64,000 nucleotides of DNA, from contig JBQMYQ010000005.1 in assembly GCA_052173415.1 (NCBI GenBank), positions 1 through 64,000 on the forward strand, in the 5' to 3' direction. A model generated the notes under the pieces. It searched no databases. It saw only the letters and a program-made list of their open reading frames with translations, and was not told the DNA's origin. How positions within the stretch are numbered: position 1 is the first letter of the stretch; each line of letters opens with the position of its first letter. The stretch is from Wolinella sp052173415. GTDB taxonomy: Bacteria; Campylobacterota; Campylobacteria; Campylobacterales; Helicobacteraceae. Shown in pieces: positions 16,111-25,248 of this stretch. A program made the position numbers and the translations under genes.

Positions 16111-18027
16111 ATGATAAGGGGAATCAGACTTCTTGGTAGTGCGGGCGGGCGTGATGAGACGAGTGGGACGACATGTATCGAGGTAACGCCCAGCACAGCG
16201 ATTGATGCGGGGAATCTGCTCAAAGGCTTCAAAGGGAGCGACCCCACGCTTGAGCGTATTTTTCTCACCCATGCACACCTAGATCATGTGCTTGAGATTC
16301 CTTTTTGGCTTGATTATTACTATACGAAGATGAAGCGTCCTTTGCGCGTTTATGGCACAAAAGAGACGATAGAGATTGTGAGTAGTCAGCTTTTTAATGG
16401 CGGCTTGTGGCCTGATTTTCGCAAGATTACGTTGCCCAGATCAAATGAATGCGCGCTACTCTTTGAAGAGCTTAAAATCGGGGAACGTTTCGAGCTTGAG
16501 GGGGGAGTCAGCCTTGAGGTAGTGCCAAGCGACCATACCAAGGGCTCGGTGGGGTATCTGATTTCCCGTGCGGAGGATTGTATCTATTTTACCTCTGATA
16601 CGTATGATTTTAAGGAGATGTGGGAGCTCATCGATTCCCGTAAGGAGATCTCTCAAGTGCTTATTGATGTCTCCTTTCCTTCAGATTTTGCTGCGCTCGC
16701 CAAAAGTAGCCATCATCTCACGCCCAAGCTTCTCCTAGAAGCGCGGAATCGCCTCAAACGACAGGATGTGCTTTTTCATCTTTACCATCTTAAGCCTGCT
16801 TTTAGAGAGGATATTATCCATGAAGCACATGAAATCGGATTGCTTCGCTCCAAAGAGCGTATCTGTGGCGCGGGAGCATTTTTGCCTTTTGATGTGGGTG
16901 AGCTTGCTTTGGGGGTTAAGGAAGAGCCGAGCAAAGAGGAGATTTTAGGGATTATTTTCGAGCATGTCGGGAAAATCGTCCAAGAGCGCAATTTAGAGCA
17001 TTTGCTCATGCTAATGGCGGATATGGCGCGGCAGATTGTCCTAGCGGATCGCTGCACGATTTGGGTTGTTGATCAAGAAAAAAATGAGCTATGGACAAAA
17101 GTGGCACATGGGATTGATATCGTGAGAATCCCGCTAGGAAGTGGGATTGCAGGATCTGTGGCATGCAGTGGTGAGACACTGATTGTCAATGATCCCTATA
17201 GCGATTCCCGCTTTAATAAAGAGGTGGATAAGCAGACGGGCTATCGCACACATTCGATTGTTGCTCTGCCGATTCTTAGTAGCGAAGGGGATATTATCGG
17301 CGTGTATCAGGTCATCAATAAAACGACCCTTTCGCAAGCCTTTAGCCGTGAAGATGCGCGCTATCTTACACTCGCGGCGACCTATACGGGTAGCGCGTTG
17401 GAATCGGCTATGCTCTACGCAGAGATTGAAGAGACACAAAAAGAGATCATCTACACGATGGCAGAAATTGGGGAATCGCGCTCCAAAGAGACGGGGTATC
17501 ATGTGAAGCGCGTGGCGGAATATTCAAAAATTTTGGCCTTAGGGATTGGCCTTGGCGAAATGGAAGCAGAGCTTATCAAAATCGCTTCGCCTATGCATGA
17601 CATTGGCAAAGTGGCGATTCCCGATTCGATTTTGAATAAGCCTGGCAAGCTAACACCCGAAGAATTTGAAGTGATGAAAAAACACACGCAAATTGGCTAT
17701 GAGACGCTAAAGCATTCAAATCGTCGGATTCTTAAAGCTGCGGCGACTATTGCGCATGAGCACCACGAAAAATGGAATGGCATGGGCTATCCTAGCGGAA
17801 AAAAGGGCGAAGAGATCCATATCTATGGGAGAATCGTTGCACTCGCCGATGTGTTTGACGCACTTGGAAGTGACCGCTGTTACAAAAAAGCGTGGGATTT
17901 GGAGAAGATCTATGAGCTGTTGCACAACGAGCGAGGGGAGCACTTTGATCCCAAGGTGATTGATGCTTTTTTTGCGAATCTTGACAGGATTTTGGCTGTT
18001 AGAGACCGCTATAAGGATGTGCTCTAA
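16111..18027 (+). CDS. Metallo-beta-lactamase-fold (class II cNMP phosphodiesterase-like) - GAF - HD-GYP signalling protein
   Basis: Cytoplasmic three-domain protein of 638 residues. Residues 1-250 are an MBL fold with metal motif THAHLDH at 53-59, then SDHTKGSVGYLI, TSDTYDF and HHLTP, most like class II cyclic-nucleotide phosphodiesterases. A GAF domain follows at about 285-435 (LADRCTIWVVDQEKNELW and GIAGSVACSGE). The C-terminal third is a complete HD-GYP domain with HDIGKVAIPD, KHTQIGYE, HEHHEKWNGMGYPSG and ALADVFDALGSDRCYK, expected to hydrolyse cyclic-di-GMP. ATG behind TAGGAG. The divergent neighbour is a cyclase, so the two probably form one cyclic-nucleotide circuit. Confidence 0.88.
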   Translation: MIRGIRLLGSAGGRDETSGTTCIEVTPSTAIDAGNLLKGFKGSDPTLERIFLTHAHLDHVLEIPFWLDYYYTKMKRPLRVYGTKETIEIVSSQLFNGGLWPDFRKITLPRSNECALLFEELKIGERFELEGGVSLEVVPSDHTKGSVGYLISRAEDCIYFTSDTYDFKEMWELIDSRKEISQVLIDVSFPSDFAALAKSSHHLTPKLLLEARNRLKRQDVLFHLYHLKPAFREDIIHEAHEIGLLRSKERICGAGAFLPFDVGELALGVKEEPSKEEILGIIFEHVGKIVQERNLEHLLMLMADMARQIVLADRCTIWVVDQEKNELWTKVAHGIDIVRIPLGSGIAGSVACSGETLIVNDPYSDSRFNKEVDKQTGYRTHSIVALPILSSEGDIIGVYQVINKTTLSQAFSREDARYLTLAATYTGSALESAMLYAEIEETQKEIIYTMAEIGESRSKETGYHVKRVAEYSKILALGIGLGEMEAELIKIASPMHDIGKVAIPDSILNKPGKLTPEEFEVMKKHTQIGYETLKHSNRRILKAAATIAHEHHEKWNGMGYPSGKKGEEIHIYGRIVALADVFDALGSDRCYKKAWDLEKIYELLHNERGEHFDPKVIDAFFANLDRILAVRDRYKDVL

Positions 18028-18039
18028 AAAGGGGCGCAA

Positions 18040-18078
18040 AAAAGAGGGGGAAGTGTGCGTAAAAATGCGCGCCTTCCC
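18040..18078 (-). terminator. Intrinsic terminator downstream of uvrA
   Basis: On the minus strand GGGAAG (18078-18073) pairs with CTTCCC (18053-18048), with weak inner pairing. CC-TCTTTTTTG follows directly. A stem then a T-run 76 bases after the uvrA stop fits a terminator for uvrA. The loop is long, so efficiency is uncertain. Confidence 0.5.
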
Positions 18079-18153
18079 GCAAATCCTGCATTAGTCTGCT
18101 TAAACCTACGCAGGGGGATTTGCGCTCGTGCTGTTAAAAGCATGCCATCCGCT

Positions 18154-20970
18154 CTATTTAATCCCAAGCTCCTTAGCGAGGAATCTCCCCGTGTAGCTTC
18201 CGCGCGATTCCCAGCGTTTTGCCACCTCTTCAGGTGTGCCACTATCGACGATTTTCCCGCCTTTGCTCCCACCTTCAGGTCCGATATCGATGATGTAGTC
18301 GGCATTTTTAATCATATCAAGATTATGCTCGATGACAATGACGCTATTGCCCAGCTCGGTGAGATGGTGCAATACCTTTGTTAGGCGATTCACATCATCA
18401 AAATGCAACCCCGTCGTCGGCTCATCAAGCACATAGAGCGTCTGTCCCGTATCCTTGCGTCCAAGCTCCTTTGCGAGCTTAATCCGCTGCGCTTCACCCC
18501 CGCTTAGCGTGATAGCATTTTGCCCCAAGGTGATGTAGCCAAGCCCCACATCATGCAGTGTTTGGAGCTTTTGAGCGATTTTGGGAATTGTGCTAAAAAA
18601 CTCAAGCGCCTCCTCCACACTCATATTCAGCACATCGGCGATATTTTTACCCTTGTAGGTTACCTCGAGCGTTTGGGCGTTGTAGCGGCTTCCATGGCAG
18701 CTATCGCATTTGACCATGATGTCAGGCAAAAAGTGCATTTCAATCTTAATCTCGCCCTCGCCCTGACACTTCTCGCACCGCCCACCTTTGACATTGAAGC
18801 TAAATCGCCCTACGGAATAGCCACGAATCTGCGCCTCTTTGGTCTCAGAAAAGAGCGAGCGGATCTCATCCATCACACCCGTGTAAGTCGCCGGATTGCT
18901 TCGTGGAGTGCGTCCGATGGGGCTTTGGTCAAGGTAGATGACCTTATCAAGTCGCTCGATTCCCGTAATCTCCACCCCATCGACCTTTTTTATCTTGCGC
19001 GCGTTGTTTAAAATCTCTTGTGCCACAGGCAGGAGCGTTTGCAAGATGAGCGAGCTTTTGCCGCTCCCGCTTACGCCGGTAATGCAAACAAAATTTGCCA
19101 GCGGAATGCGCACGCTCAGATTTTTGATGTTGTTGATGGTTACGTTCTTAATCGTGAGCCAGTGCTCTTGATTCCTGCGATAAAAATATTCGATTTTACG
19201 CTTGCCATTAAGGTATTGCGCCGTGAGAGAATCGCTTTTTTTAAGCGCGTCCAGATTCCCCGCAAAGACCACTTCCCCGCCAAATTTCCCTGCCTTTGGA
19301 CCAATATCCACGACAAAATCCGCATGCGTAATCGTCTCTTTGTCATGCTCCACGACGATGACGCTGTTGCCTTTTTCCTGCAGACTGCGGAGCGTCTTAA
19401 TAAGCTTAAGCGTATCGCGCTCATGTAGCCCGATACTGGGCTCATCAAGCACATACATCACGCCCGTGAGCCCGCTCCCAATTTGGCTTGCGATACGAAT
19501 CCTCTGCGATTCCCCGCCGCTGATGGTGCGCGCGTCGCGCCCGAGCGTGAGATAGCCCAACCCCACATCATAAAGGAAATAGAGACGCTCTTTAATCTCC
19601 TTTAAAATCGGCTCGGCGATCATGCTTTTTTGCTTGCTTAAATATTTGAAATTATCCGTATTATTAAAAAATTTATAGCATTCTTCAATGGGCAAATCAA
19701 GTAGCTCACTAATTCTCATATTTGCCACTTTAACTGCAAGCGATTGAGGGCTGAGACGATGTCCGTGGCAACTATCGCATATTTTTTCACTCATGTAATC
19801 ATTTAACTCTTTATCATCTTTAAACATATCATAAGCAATCTGAATGACCCCCTGCCACGGACGCACGAGCTTAGAGCTGCGCCATGTGAAGCTCACTTCA
19901 CTTGCGCTCCCGTGTAGAATCTGCTTTTGCTGATACTCATCAAGCTCCTCAAAGCTCACATTCGGGTCGATTCCCTCATTTTTGCAAAAGGCATGAAATA
20001 GATCGTTGTAATAGCCTCGATTGTAGCCGTAGATGACCTTGATTCCGCCCTTGTTTAGCGGTAAATGCGGATTAATGACCTTTTTTATGTCGATACTATA
20101 GCGGATTCCCAGCCCATCGCACTCGCTACACGCGCCCTTTGGGGAGTTAAAAGAGAAGCTCAGTGGCTCAAGCGGCTCAAAGCTCACCTTGCAGTCAAAG
20201 CACGCCAAATGCTCGCTGTAATGGATAAGCCTGCTCGCCTCTTCACCCGCACCGCCAAGAATCTCAATCTCCACTTCGCCATAAGATTCCTTGAGGGCTT
20301 TCTCCACATCTTGCGCGATTCGCTCCTTGTTGGCGTCATTTATGATGACGCGATCGATGATGACTTTAATCGTGTGTTTTTTGGTTTTAGCAAGCGTAAT
20401 CTCCTCATCAAGCCGCACCATCACGCCATCAATTTGCGCTCGCACATAGCCTTTAGCGCGGAGCGATTCGATTTTGTCGCTAAAGCTTCCCTTTTTCTCC
20501 TTAATAATGGGCGCAAGAATGATGATTTTAGATTCCTGTGGAAGCGAGAGCACCTGCTCAATAATGTCGCTCGCGCTCATCTGCGAGATTGGTTTGCCAC
20601 AAATATGACAGTGCTGATTCCCCACGCGGGCGTAGAGTAGGCGCATGTAGTCATAAATCTCCGTAATCGTCCCCACAGTTGAGCGCGGATTCTTGCTTGT
20701 GGTCTTTTGATCAATGGCAATCGCGGGCGTGAGTCCTTCGATTTTATCGACATTTGGCTTACCCACACGGTCTAAAAATTGCCGTGCATAAGAGCTTAGC
20801 GACTCGATATATCGCCGCTGTCCTTCCGCATAGAGCGTATCAAAGGCGAGCGTGCTTTTGCCACTCCCGCTAAGCCCCGTGAAGACGACGAGCCGATTCT
20901 TGGGAATCTCAAGATTAATATTTTTTAGATTATTCTCTTTTGCGCCGATGATGGAGATGTGATCAATCAA
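18154..20970 (-). CDS. uvrA: Excinuclease ABC subunit A
   Basis: DNA damage-recognition ATPase of nucleotide excision repair, acting with UvrB. It has 938 residues, the usual length. Two ABC ATPase modules are visible: Walker A GLSGSGKSTLAFDT near residue 33 and GVSGSGKSSLILQT in the second half. The two ABC signatures are TISGGESQRIRIA and TLSGGEAQRIKLA, and two Walker B regions read YVLDEPSIGLH and YVLDEPTTGLH. Zinc-binding cysteine sets lie in CSECDGLG, CDSCHGHR and CEKCQGEGEIK/CDSCHGSRY. Transcribed alone. Confidence 0.98.
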   Translation of the reverse strand: MIDHISIIGAKENNLKNINLEIPKNRLVVFTGLSGSGKSTLAFDTLYAEGQRRYIESLSSYARQFLDRVGKPNVDKIEGLTPAIAIDQKTTSKNPRSTVGTITEIYDYMRLLYARVGNQHCHICGKPISQMSASDIIEQVLSLPQESKIIILAPIIKEKKGSFSDKIESLRAKGYVRAQIDGVMVRLDEEITLAKTKKHTIKVIIDRVIINDANKERIAQDVEKALKESYGEVEIEILGGAGEEASRLIHYSEHLACFDCKVSFEPLEPLSFSFNSPKGACSECDGLGIRYSIDIKKVINPHLPLNKGGIKVIYGYNRGYYNDLFHAFCKNEGIDPNVSFEELDEYQQKQILHGSASEVSFTWRSSKLVRPWQGVIQIAYDMFKDDKELNDYMSEKICDSCHGHRLSPQSLAVKVANMRISELLDLPIEECYKFFNNTDNFKYLSKQKSMIAEPILKEIKERLYFLYDVGLGYLTLGRDARTISGGESQRIRIASQIGSGLTGVMYVLDEPSIGLHERDTLKLIKTLRSLQEKGNSVIVVEHDKETITHADFVVDIGPKAGKFGGEVVFAGNLDALKKSDSLTAQYLNGKRKIEYFYRRNQEHWLTIKNVTINNIKNLSVRIPLANFVCITGVSGSGKSSLILQTLLPVAQEILNNARKIKKVDGVEITGIERLDKVIYLDQSPIGRTPRSNPATYTGVMDEIRSLFSETKEAQIRGYSVGRFSFNVKGGRCEKCQGEGEIKIEMHFLPDIMVKCDSCHGSRYNAQTLEVTYKGKNIADVLNMSVEEALEFFSTIPKIAQKLQTLHDVGLGYITLGQNAITLSGGEAQRIKLAKELGRKDTGQTLYVLDEPTTGLHFDDVNRLTKVLHHLTELGNSVIVIEHNLDMIKNADYIIDIGPEGGSKGGKIVDSGTPEEVAKRWESRGSYTGRFLAKELGIK

Positions 20971-21058
20971 GGTCTAGCCCCCTTTTTAAGGATAAAGGGC
21001 TGATTATACCACTTTACCCTTACAAAAACACGAACACGGGCGCGATTCTTGGGGCGGG

Positions 21059-21805
21059 CTAGATTCCCAGAATCTTCCTTGCCATGACGATAAGCACGAT
21101 GATATACATTGCTAAAAGCGCGTATTTATGGCGTTTTGCGTCGATTCTCTGAAGCAGGGCGATTCCTAATTGCACGCCGATGATTGAGGAGATTCCCACG
21201 ATAAATCCGTGCTTATAATCGACATAGCCGTGGTATGCGAGGCTCAAAAATCCCGAAAATGAGGAGAAAATTACAAAAAATAGCGCGATTGGAATCACGC
21301 GTTTGGAGCTATATCCGAGATAGTAGCCAAGAAGTGGCGCAAGAAGCATGCCTCCGCCGATTCCTAGCGAAATGGCAAAAATCCCCACAAATGCGCCAAG
21401 AAGCACCAAAATGGCGCGGTTAGGGACTTTGAGCACACCCTCGCTTTGAGTGCTTTTATTGCGCGCGAAGCGATAAATGGAGAAAATCACAAGGAAGAAA
21501 AAGGTAATTTCAAGGACTTTTGAGGGGATATTCGCGACGAGGAATCCGCTGAAAATCGCCCCCATGAAGCCGCCGATTCCCACATAGAGCCCGTCATTAA
21601 AATCAAGATTGCGCTTTTTGAAGTTAAGATAAGAGCCCGCAAGCGAGGAGAAGATCATCTGCATGATGGAGATCCCCACAGCGGTCTTGATGTCATGCCC
21701 CAGGAGCATCATCATCGGCACGATGAACGTCCCGCCGCCAATACCAAAAAAGCCCGCGAGAATCCCAGCAAAGAGCCCAAGTAACAGTAGGAGGACATAT
21801 TCCAT
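21059..21805 (-). CDS. TauE/SafE-family sulfite exporter-like membrane protein
   Basis: Integral membrane transporter of 248 residues with about eight hydrophobic segments in two repeated halves. The N-terminal GLFAGILAGFFGIGGGTFIVP and the mid-protein FAISLGIGGGMLLAPLLGYY carry the GIGGG signature of the family. Members export sulfite, sulfonate-derived or other organic anions; the substrate here cannot be assigned. It lies 88 bases after the divergent-looking uvrA 5' end on the same strand and 19 bases before the MORN-like gene. Confidence 0.85.
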   Translation of the reverse strand: MEYVLLLLLGLFAGILAGFFGIGGGTFIVPMMMLLGHDIKTAVGISIMQMIFSSLAGSYLNFKKRNLDFNDGLYVGIGGFMGAIFSGFLVANIPSKVLEITFFFLVIFSIYRFARNKSTQSEGVLKVPNRAILVLLGAFVGIFAISLGIGGGMLLAPLLGYYLGYSSKRVIPIALFFVIFSSFSGFLSLAYHGYVDYKHGFIVGISSIIGVQLGIALLQRIDAKRHKYALLAMYIIVLIVMARKILGI

Positions 21806-21824
21806 TCGTAGCTCCGAAGAGATT

Positions 21825-22730
21825 TTATTCTTTGGTATCTTCTTCTATTACTATGTCATATAGAGATAAGAGGTGCAAGTGGAAAAGGAGGATGGAATTT
21901 TGTTCTTCTTCCGATATTATTGACGTTATGGGGGTGTCGTGGGGATAATAATACTGCTTTACCTCACGCCCGTCTCTATAATGAATAGTAACTTCTGTCA
22001 ACTTATCTGCTTTGAATAGTGCTATGTGCTCTTTATATGCGGGTTCTATCTCTTTGGGACAACTCCTGACAAATCGACCCTCTAGTCCACCATTGATATA
22101 CTGTCCCTCTATCTTGCATTCATTCGAACAAGTGCCGATGAGCCTCTCCGGCTTGCCATCAGTGGTGTATTGGATTTTGGCTGTGCAATCTCTCTCTCGA
22201 TCTTGGATAAGAATTGGCTTATCTTCCTTGTAAGTGATTATGCTGGTTATTCTCTCGTCATAGCCATAGTCCGTGATAAAATCACCTTCTCGCTTGCTAT
22301 CTACATATTGTCCTCTTGTTCTGCTACCGCCCGTTGCTTGACCTATTTTCAACCAGGAATAATATTTACCATTTAGCTTACCTTCTTTATAGGTTCTTAT
22401 TACTCCGTATTCCAGCCAACCATCATGGATAACCCTGTCTTTATCCGCAATACGATCGCTATCCTCTGAATGTTCTCCATCAATTAAATGTTCTCCGTCG
22501 TAAAGTTTTCCCAGCTTAAAGAGTCCCTCAAGCGTTTCCATGCGAGATTCGCTCTTGGTAACAGTCACTCCTTTTTCGTATTCATGGGGCTCTTTCCACT
22601 TTTTCTCGCACGTGATGATGAGCTTTCCCTGTCCATTATGGCAGTCTCCTTTGCATTTTCGCTCGCAAGAATCCCCTTCCCCGTAAGAGATACCAAATAG
22701 CACCATGCCTATGAGTAAAAGTCTAATCAT
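21825..22730 (-). CDS. Secreted MORN-repeat-like protein, cysteine-rich N-terminus
   Basis: Unnamed protein of 301 residues. The N-terminus is a signal peptide (MIRLLLIGMVLFGISYG). A cysteine-rich segment with CERKCKGDCHNGQGK follows, then several MORN-like repeats: GWLEYGVIRTYKEGKLNGKYYSW, GQYVDSKREGDFITDYG and GQYINGGLEGRFVRS (positions about 120-240). A shorter relative with the same opening (MRLLLAGVVLFGIAYG, then CVQGECSNGYG) is at 53111-53581. Likely periplasmic or surface exposed. Function unknown; MORN-like repeats usually bind proteins or lipids. Confidence 0.75.
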   Translation of the reverse strand: MIRLLLIGMVLFGISYGEGDSCERKCKGDCHNGQGKLIITCEKKWKEPHEYEKGVTVTKSESRMETLEGLFKLGKLYDGEHLIDGEHSEDSDRIADKDRVIHDGWLEYGVIRTYKEGKLNGKYYSWLKIGQATGGSRTRGQYVDSKREGDFITDYGYDERITSIITYKEDKPILIQDRERDCTAKIQYTTDGKPERLIGTCSNECKIEGQYINGGLEGRFVRSCPKEIEPAYKEHIALFKADKLTEVTIHYRDGREVKQYYYPHDTPITSIISEEEQNSILLFHLHLLSLYDIVIEEDTKE

Positions 22731-22790
22731 CCAACTCTCCTAGCGTGTTTCGTTGCGCACGATTATATAGTCATTTTCTTAAGCCATCCC

Positions 22791-22808
22791 TTGGAACATT
22801 CTTTGCTT
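22791..22808 (+). promoter_or_regulatory. Sigma-54 (RpoN) promoter upstream of the J-domain gene
   Basis: TTGGAAC, four bases, then TTTGCTT gives GG-N10-GC at 22793-22806, an excellent match to the Campylobacterota flagellar RpoN consensus. The predicted start near 22818 lies about 63 bases before the ATG at 22881. The site is intergenic and in the right orientation. Confidence 0.75.
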
Positions 22809-22880
22809 TTTTGTTGTCCAGCTGATAAAATGATGAGCCAAAAATTAAGAAAGGGATAGAGCGAGAGTGGGGCGAGCAGA

Positions 22881-23699
22881 ATGAAAGTCGAGCTGTTTGA
22901 GAAATACATTCAGATTACCATTGAGCGTCATTCGGAATTCCTGAAGCGTGCGCTTACCTTTGCTACTCGGCATTTCTCGCAAAGCTACCAGCTCTCTAGC
23001 TCGATTCTTATCTTAGATGATGGTGAGCGTTTGAAAAAAGATTATTTCCTCAACTGGGCATATCATGTCGGTATGCACAGGGAATCGCGCGAAGATAGTG
23101 TCCCTTTTGATTTGCTTTTGCAAAGTAGCTACATGCCTATTCGGATTAAAATCATCGATGAGAGCGGAGTTTTGGAGCATATCAAGGTAGCGATGCGCTT
23201 TATCAAAGCAGAGCGGATCGCCCTCACGCTTGATCGCCCCTCACGCGTTGCGCGTCGCTATTTGATGTCGCTATTTGATGGTTATGTGCTCGGATACAGT
23301 GCGCAGGAGATCTACCTTGATAGCACGCTTGATCGTTTTTGGGAGAAGCTCATGGGGGTTTTGCGACAGAGGGTAATCCACAATATCGTGCTAGATTTTG
23401 ATTATGATTCCTTTAAAGCGCACCATCAATTCGCCGCTTTTGAATCACTAGAGGAATCGCTCTATCTCACCAAGGAGGAACGGGAATTACGGCAAGGGCT
23501 TAAAGTGCTCTCGTGCAATATTCACGATGATTGGAGCGTGATTAAGAATCGCTACTTGGAGCTTGTGCGCGAATATCATCCCGATAATGTCTATGGACAG
23601 GATCCCGAGGTCGTAGAGGGATATACCGAGCGTTTTCGAGGAATCCAAGAGGCATATGAGAAGGTAAAGGCGGGACTGCACCGAAGCTCTAATATATAA
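22881..23699 (+). CDS. J-domain protein of unknown role
   Basis: Protein of 272 residues with a C-terminal J domain (about 205-265) containing the invariant HPD in REYHPDNVYG, so it should recruit and stimulate a DnaK-type chaperone. The N-terminal 200 residues (starting MKVELFEKYIQITIERHSEF) have no family that I recognise. A good sigma-54 promoter lies upstream. The next gene encodes a membrane-anchored protein and starts 24 bases after the stop, so they are probably co-transcribed. The promoter suggests a link to flagellar assembly, which is inference. Confidence 0.8.
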   Translation: MKVELFEKYIQITIERHSEFLKRALTFATRHFSQSYQLSSSILILDDGERLKKDYFLNWAYHVGMHRESREDSVPFDLLLQSSYMPIRIKIIDESGVLEHIKVAMRFIKAERIALTLDRPSRVARRYLMSLFDGYVLGYSAQEIYLDSTLDRFWEKLMGVLRQRVIHNIVLDFDYDSFKAHHQFAAFESLEESLYLTKEERELRQGLKVLSCNIHDDWSVIKNRYLELVREYHPDNVYGQDPEVVEGYTERFRGIQEAYEKVKAGLHRSSNI

Positions 23700-23723
23700 G
23701 CTTAGTTCTAAGGAGAGGACGAA

Positions 23724-24380
23724 ATGAAAGAAAATGGGATTATGGATATGATCGGGGGAGAGAAGCGTGGCTCAAATGTGCTTCTCTATGCACTGCTTTT
23801 TATTTTATTGCTTTTGGCTGCGCTTGGAGGTGTGTATTATTGTCTATTCTACATGCAGGAGTCAAATCACTCCTCCATGGGCTCGCTAAAAAGCGCGCAA
23901 ACATCCATAACTGTAACTGATAGCGTCTCATCTCAGGAGATTAAGCGTCTGAAAAATGAGCTCGAGCAGCGTCAGCAACAAATCGATCGGCTCATAGAGA
24001 CTCGTATGGCTACGGATATGAGCGCGAAACTCTCCTATACAATTCATCCCAAAGAGAAAATTATCACTGAGTGTCACACGATGGATGTGGGGAAGTGGGC
24101 GATTCCTGAAAATTGTGCAATATCAGTTGCAGCAAACGTCCATAAAGAGCTAGAAGAAGATAAGCGTGTAGTGGTGTTTGAGGTGCAGGGGATTGTCGAT
24201 TCTACGCCCTATAAAGGACTGAGCCCTGAGCTCAAGCAGGAGGGGCTGGCGAGCTTCAGGGCACGCGAGGCGATTAGGGCGATTGCCTTGAAGCTTCCTG
24301 ATGCGGTTGCGTTTGAAGGACCAAGTTCGCAGGAGAAATCCCGTCGCGGCTATCGCATCAAAGCCTATTACGTCGAATAA
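23724..24380 (+). CDS. Membrane-anchored coiled-coil protein with OmpA/MotB-like C-terminus (tentative)
   Basis: Protein of 218 residues. A single membrane segment lies at about 19-45, rich in Leu and Ala, and is followed by a coiled coil (about 72-95, EIKRLKNELEQRQQQIDRL). The periplasmic C-terminus has VFEVQGIVDSTPYKG, then FRAREAIRAIALKLPDAVAFEG and RRGYRIKAYYV, which loosely follows the OmpA/MotB peptidoglycan-binding pattern (G-x-x-D-x-x-P, R-A-x-x-V, RR). This resemblance is weak and inferred. RBS AAGGAGAGG. Likely in one operon with the J-domain gene and nadK. Confidence 0.7.
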   Translation: MKENGIMDMIGGEKRGSNVLLYALLFILLLLAALGGVYYCLFYMQESNHSSMGSLKSAQTSITVTDSVSSQEIKRLKNELEQRQQQIDRLIETRMATDMSAKLSYTIHPKEKIITECHTMDVGKWAIPENCAISVAANVHKELEEDKRVVVFEVQGIVDSTPYKGLSPELKQEGLASFRAREAIRAIALKLPDAVAFEGPSSQEKSRRGYRIKAYYVE

Positions 24381-24390
24381 CCTTTGCTGC

Positions 24391-25248
24391 ATGCTTAGCA
24401 AACTCGAGTGTGTAGGAATTATCCTCCGTCCCTCATCGCCGATTCTTAAGGAATTTTTCCTTCGCGTGCGCACACTCTTTGAAGATGAAGGAATCAGCGT
24501 CATGCTCGACAATGTGAGTGCGGGCATGATCGGGGTGCATGGGAGCGATTTTCAGCGACTTTGCGCGGAATCGGACATGCTCATCTCTATCGGCGGAGAT
24601 GGGACACTTATTTCGGTGGCGCGACGGAGTTATGGATATGGCAAGCCGATTCTGGGGATTAATATGGGGCGACTTGGATTCCTCACCGATGTGCAGCAAG
24701 ATGAGGTTGAGGGGTTTATTAAGGGGCTAAAAAAGGGAGAATATCGCCTCGAGTCGCGCCTAATGCTTGAGGGCGAATTGCTATTAAAAAATGGGGCGCA
24801 GAAGTTTTACGCGCTCAATGAAATTATCCTCACGCGTCGTCCCACTTCGGGCATGATTCGCATTCAAGCCTCCATTAATGGCGCGCCTTTTAATACCTAT
24901 TTTGGCGATGGATTGATTATTGCCACGCCTACGGGCTCGACGGCGTATAATATCAGTGCAGGCGGACCTGTGGTCTATCCCTATTCGCAAAACCTCATTC
25001 TCACGCCCATTTGCGCGCATTCACTCACACAGCGACCTCTGATTTTGCCCAGCGAGTTTAAGATTGAGCTTAGGCTTTTAGAGGGGGGGTATGCAAATCT
25101 CGTTGCTGATGGGCAGGAGGTGCTGGAATTTACGCACAATGAGTGCCTAAAAATCTCCACAGCTCCGATTCCTGCGGTGTTAATTCAGCGTAAAGAGCAT
25201 GATTATTTTGATGTTTTGCGCAAAAAATTTAATTGGGGGAATGGGTGA
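24391..25248 (+). CDS. nadK: NAD kinase
   Basis: Phosphorylates NAD to NADP. It has 285 residues from the ATG at 24391; a longer frame runs back into the previous gene and was rejected because the family starts near CVGIILRP. Signature motifs are ISIGGDGTLISVARRS (GGDG, about residue 68), GINMGRLGFLTDV, ALNEIILTR and GDGLIIATPTGSTAYN. There is no strong ribosome site, so it may be coupled to the upstream gene ending ten bases before. It overlaps recN by four bases. Confidence 0.95.
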   Translation: MLSKLECVGIILRPSSPILKEFFLRVRTLFEDEGISVMLDNVSAGMIGVHGSDFQRLCAESDMLISIGGDGTLISVARRSYGYGKPILGINMGRLGFLTDVQQDEVEGFIKGLKKGEYRLESRLMLEGELLLKNGAQKFYALNEIILTRRPTSGMIRIQASINGAPFNTYFGDGLIIATPTGSTAYNISAGGPVVYPYSQNLILTPICAHSLTQRPLILPSEFKIELRLLEGGYANLVADGQEVLEFTHNECLKISTAPIPAVLIQRKEHDYFDVLRKKFNWGNG

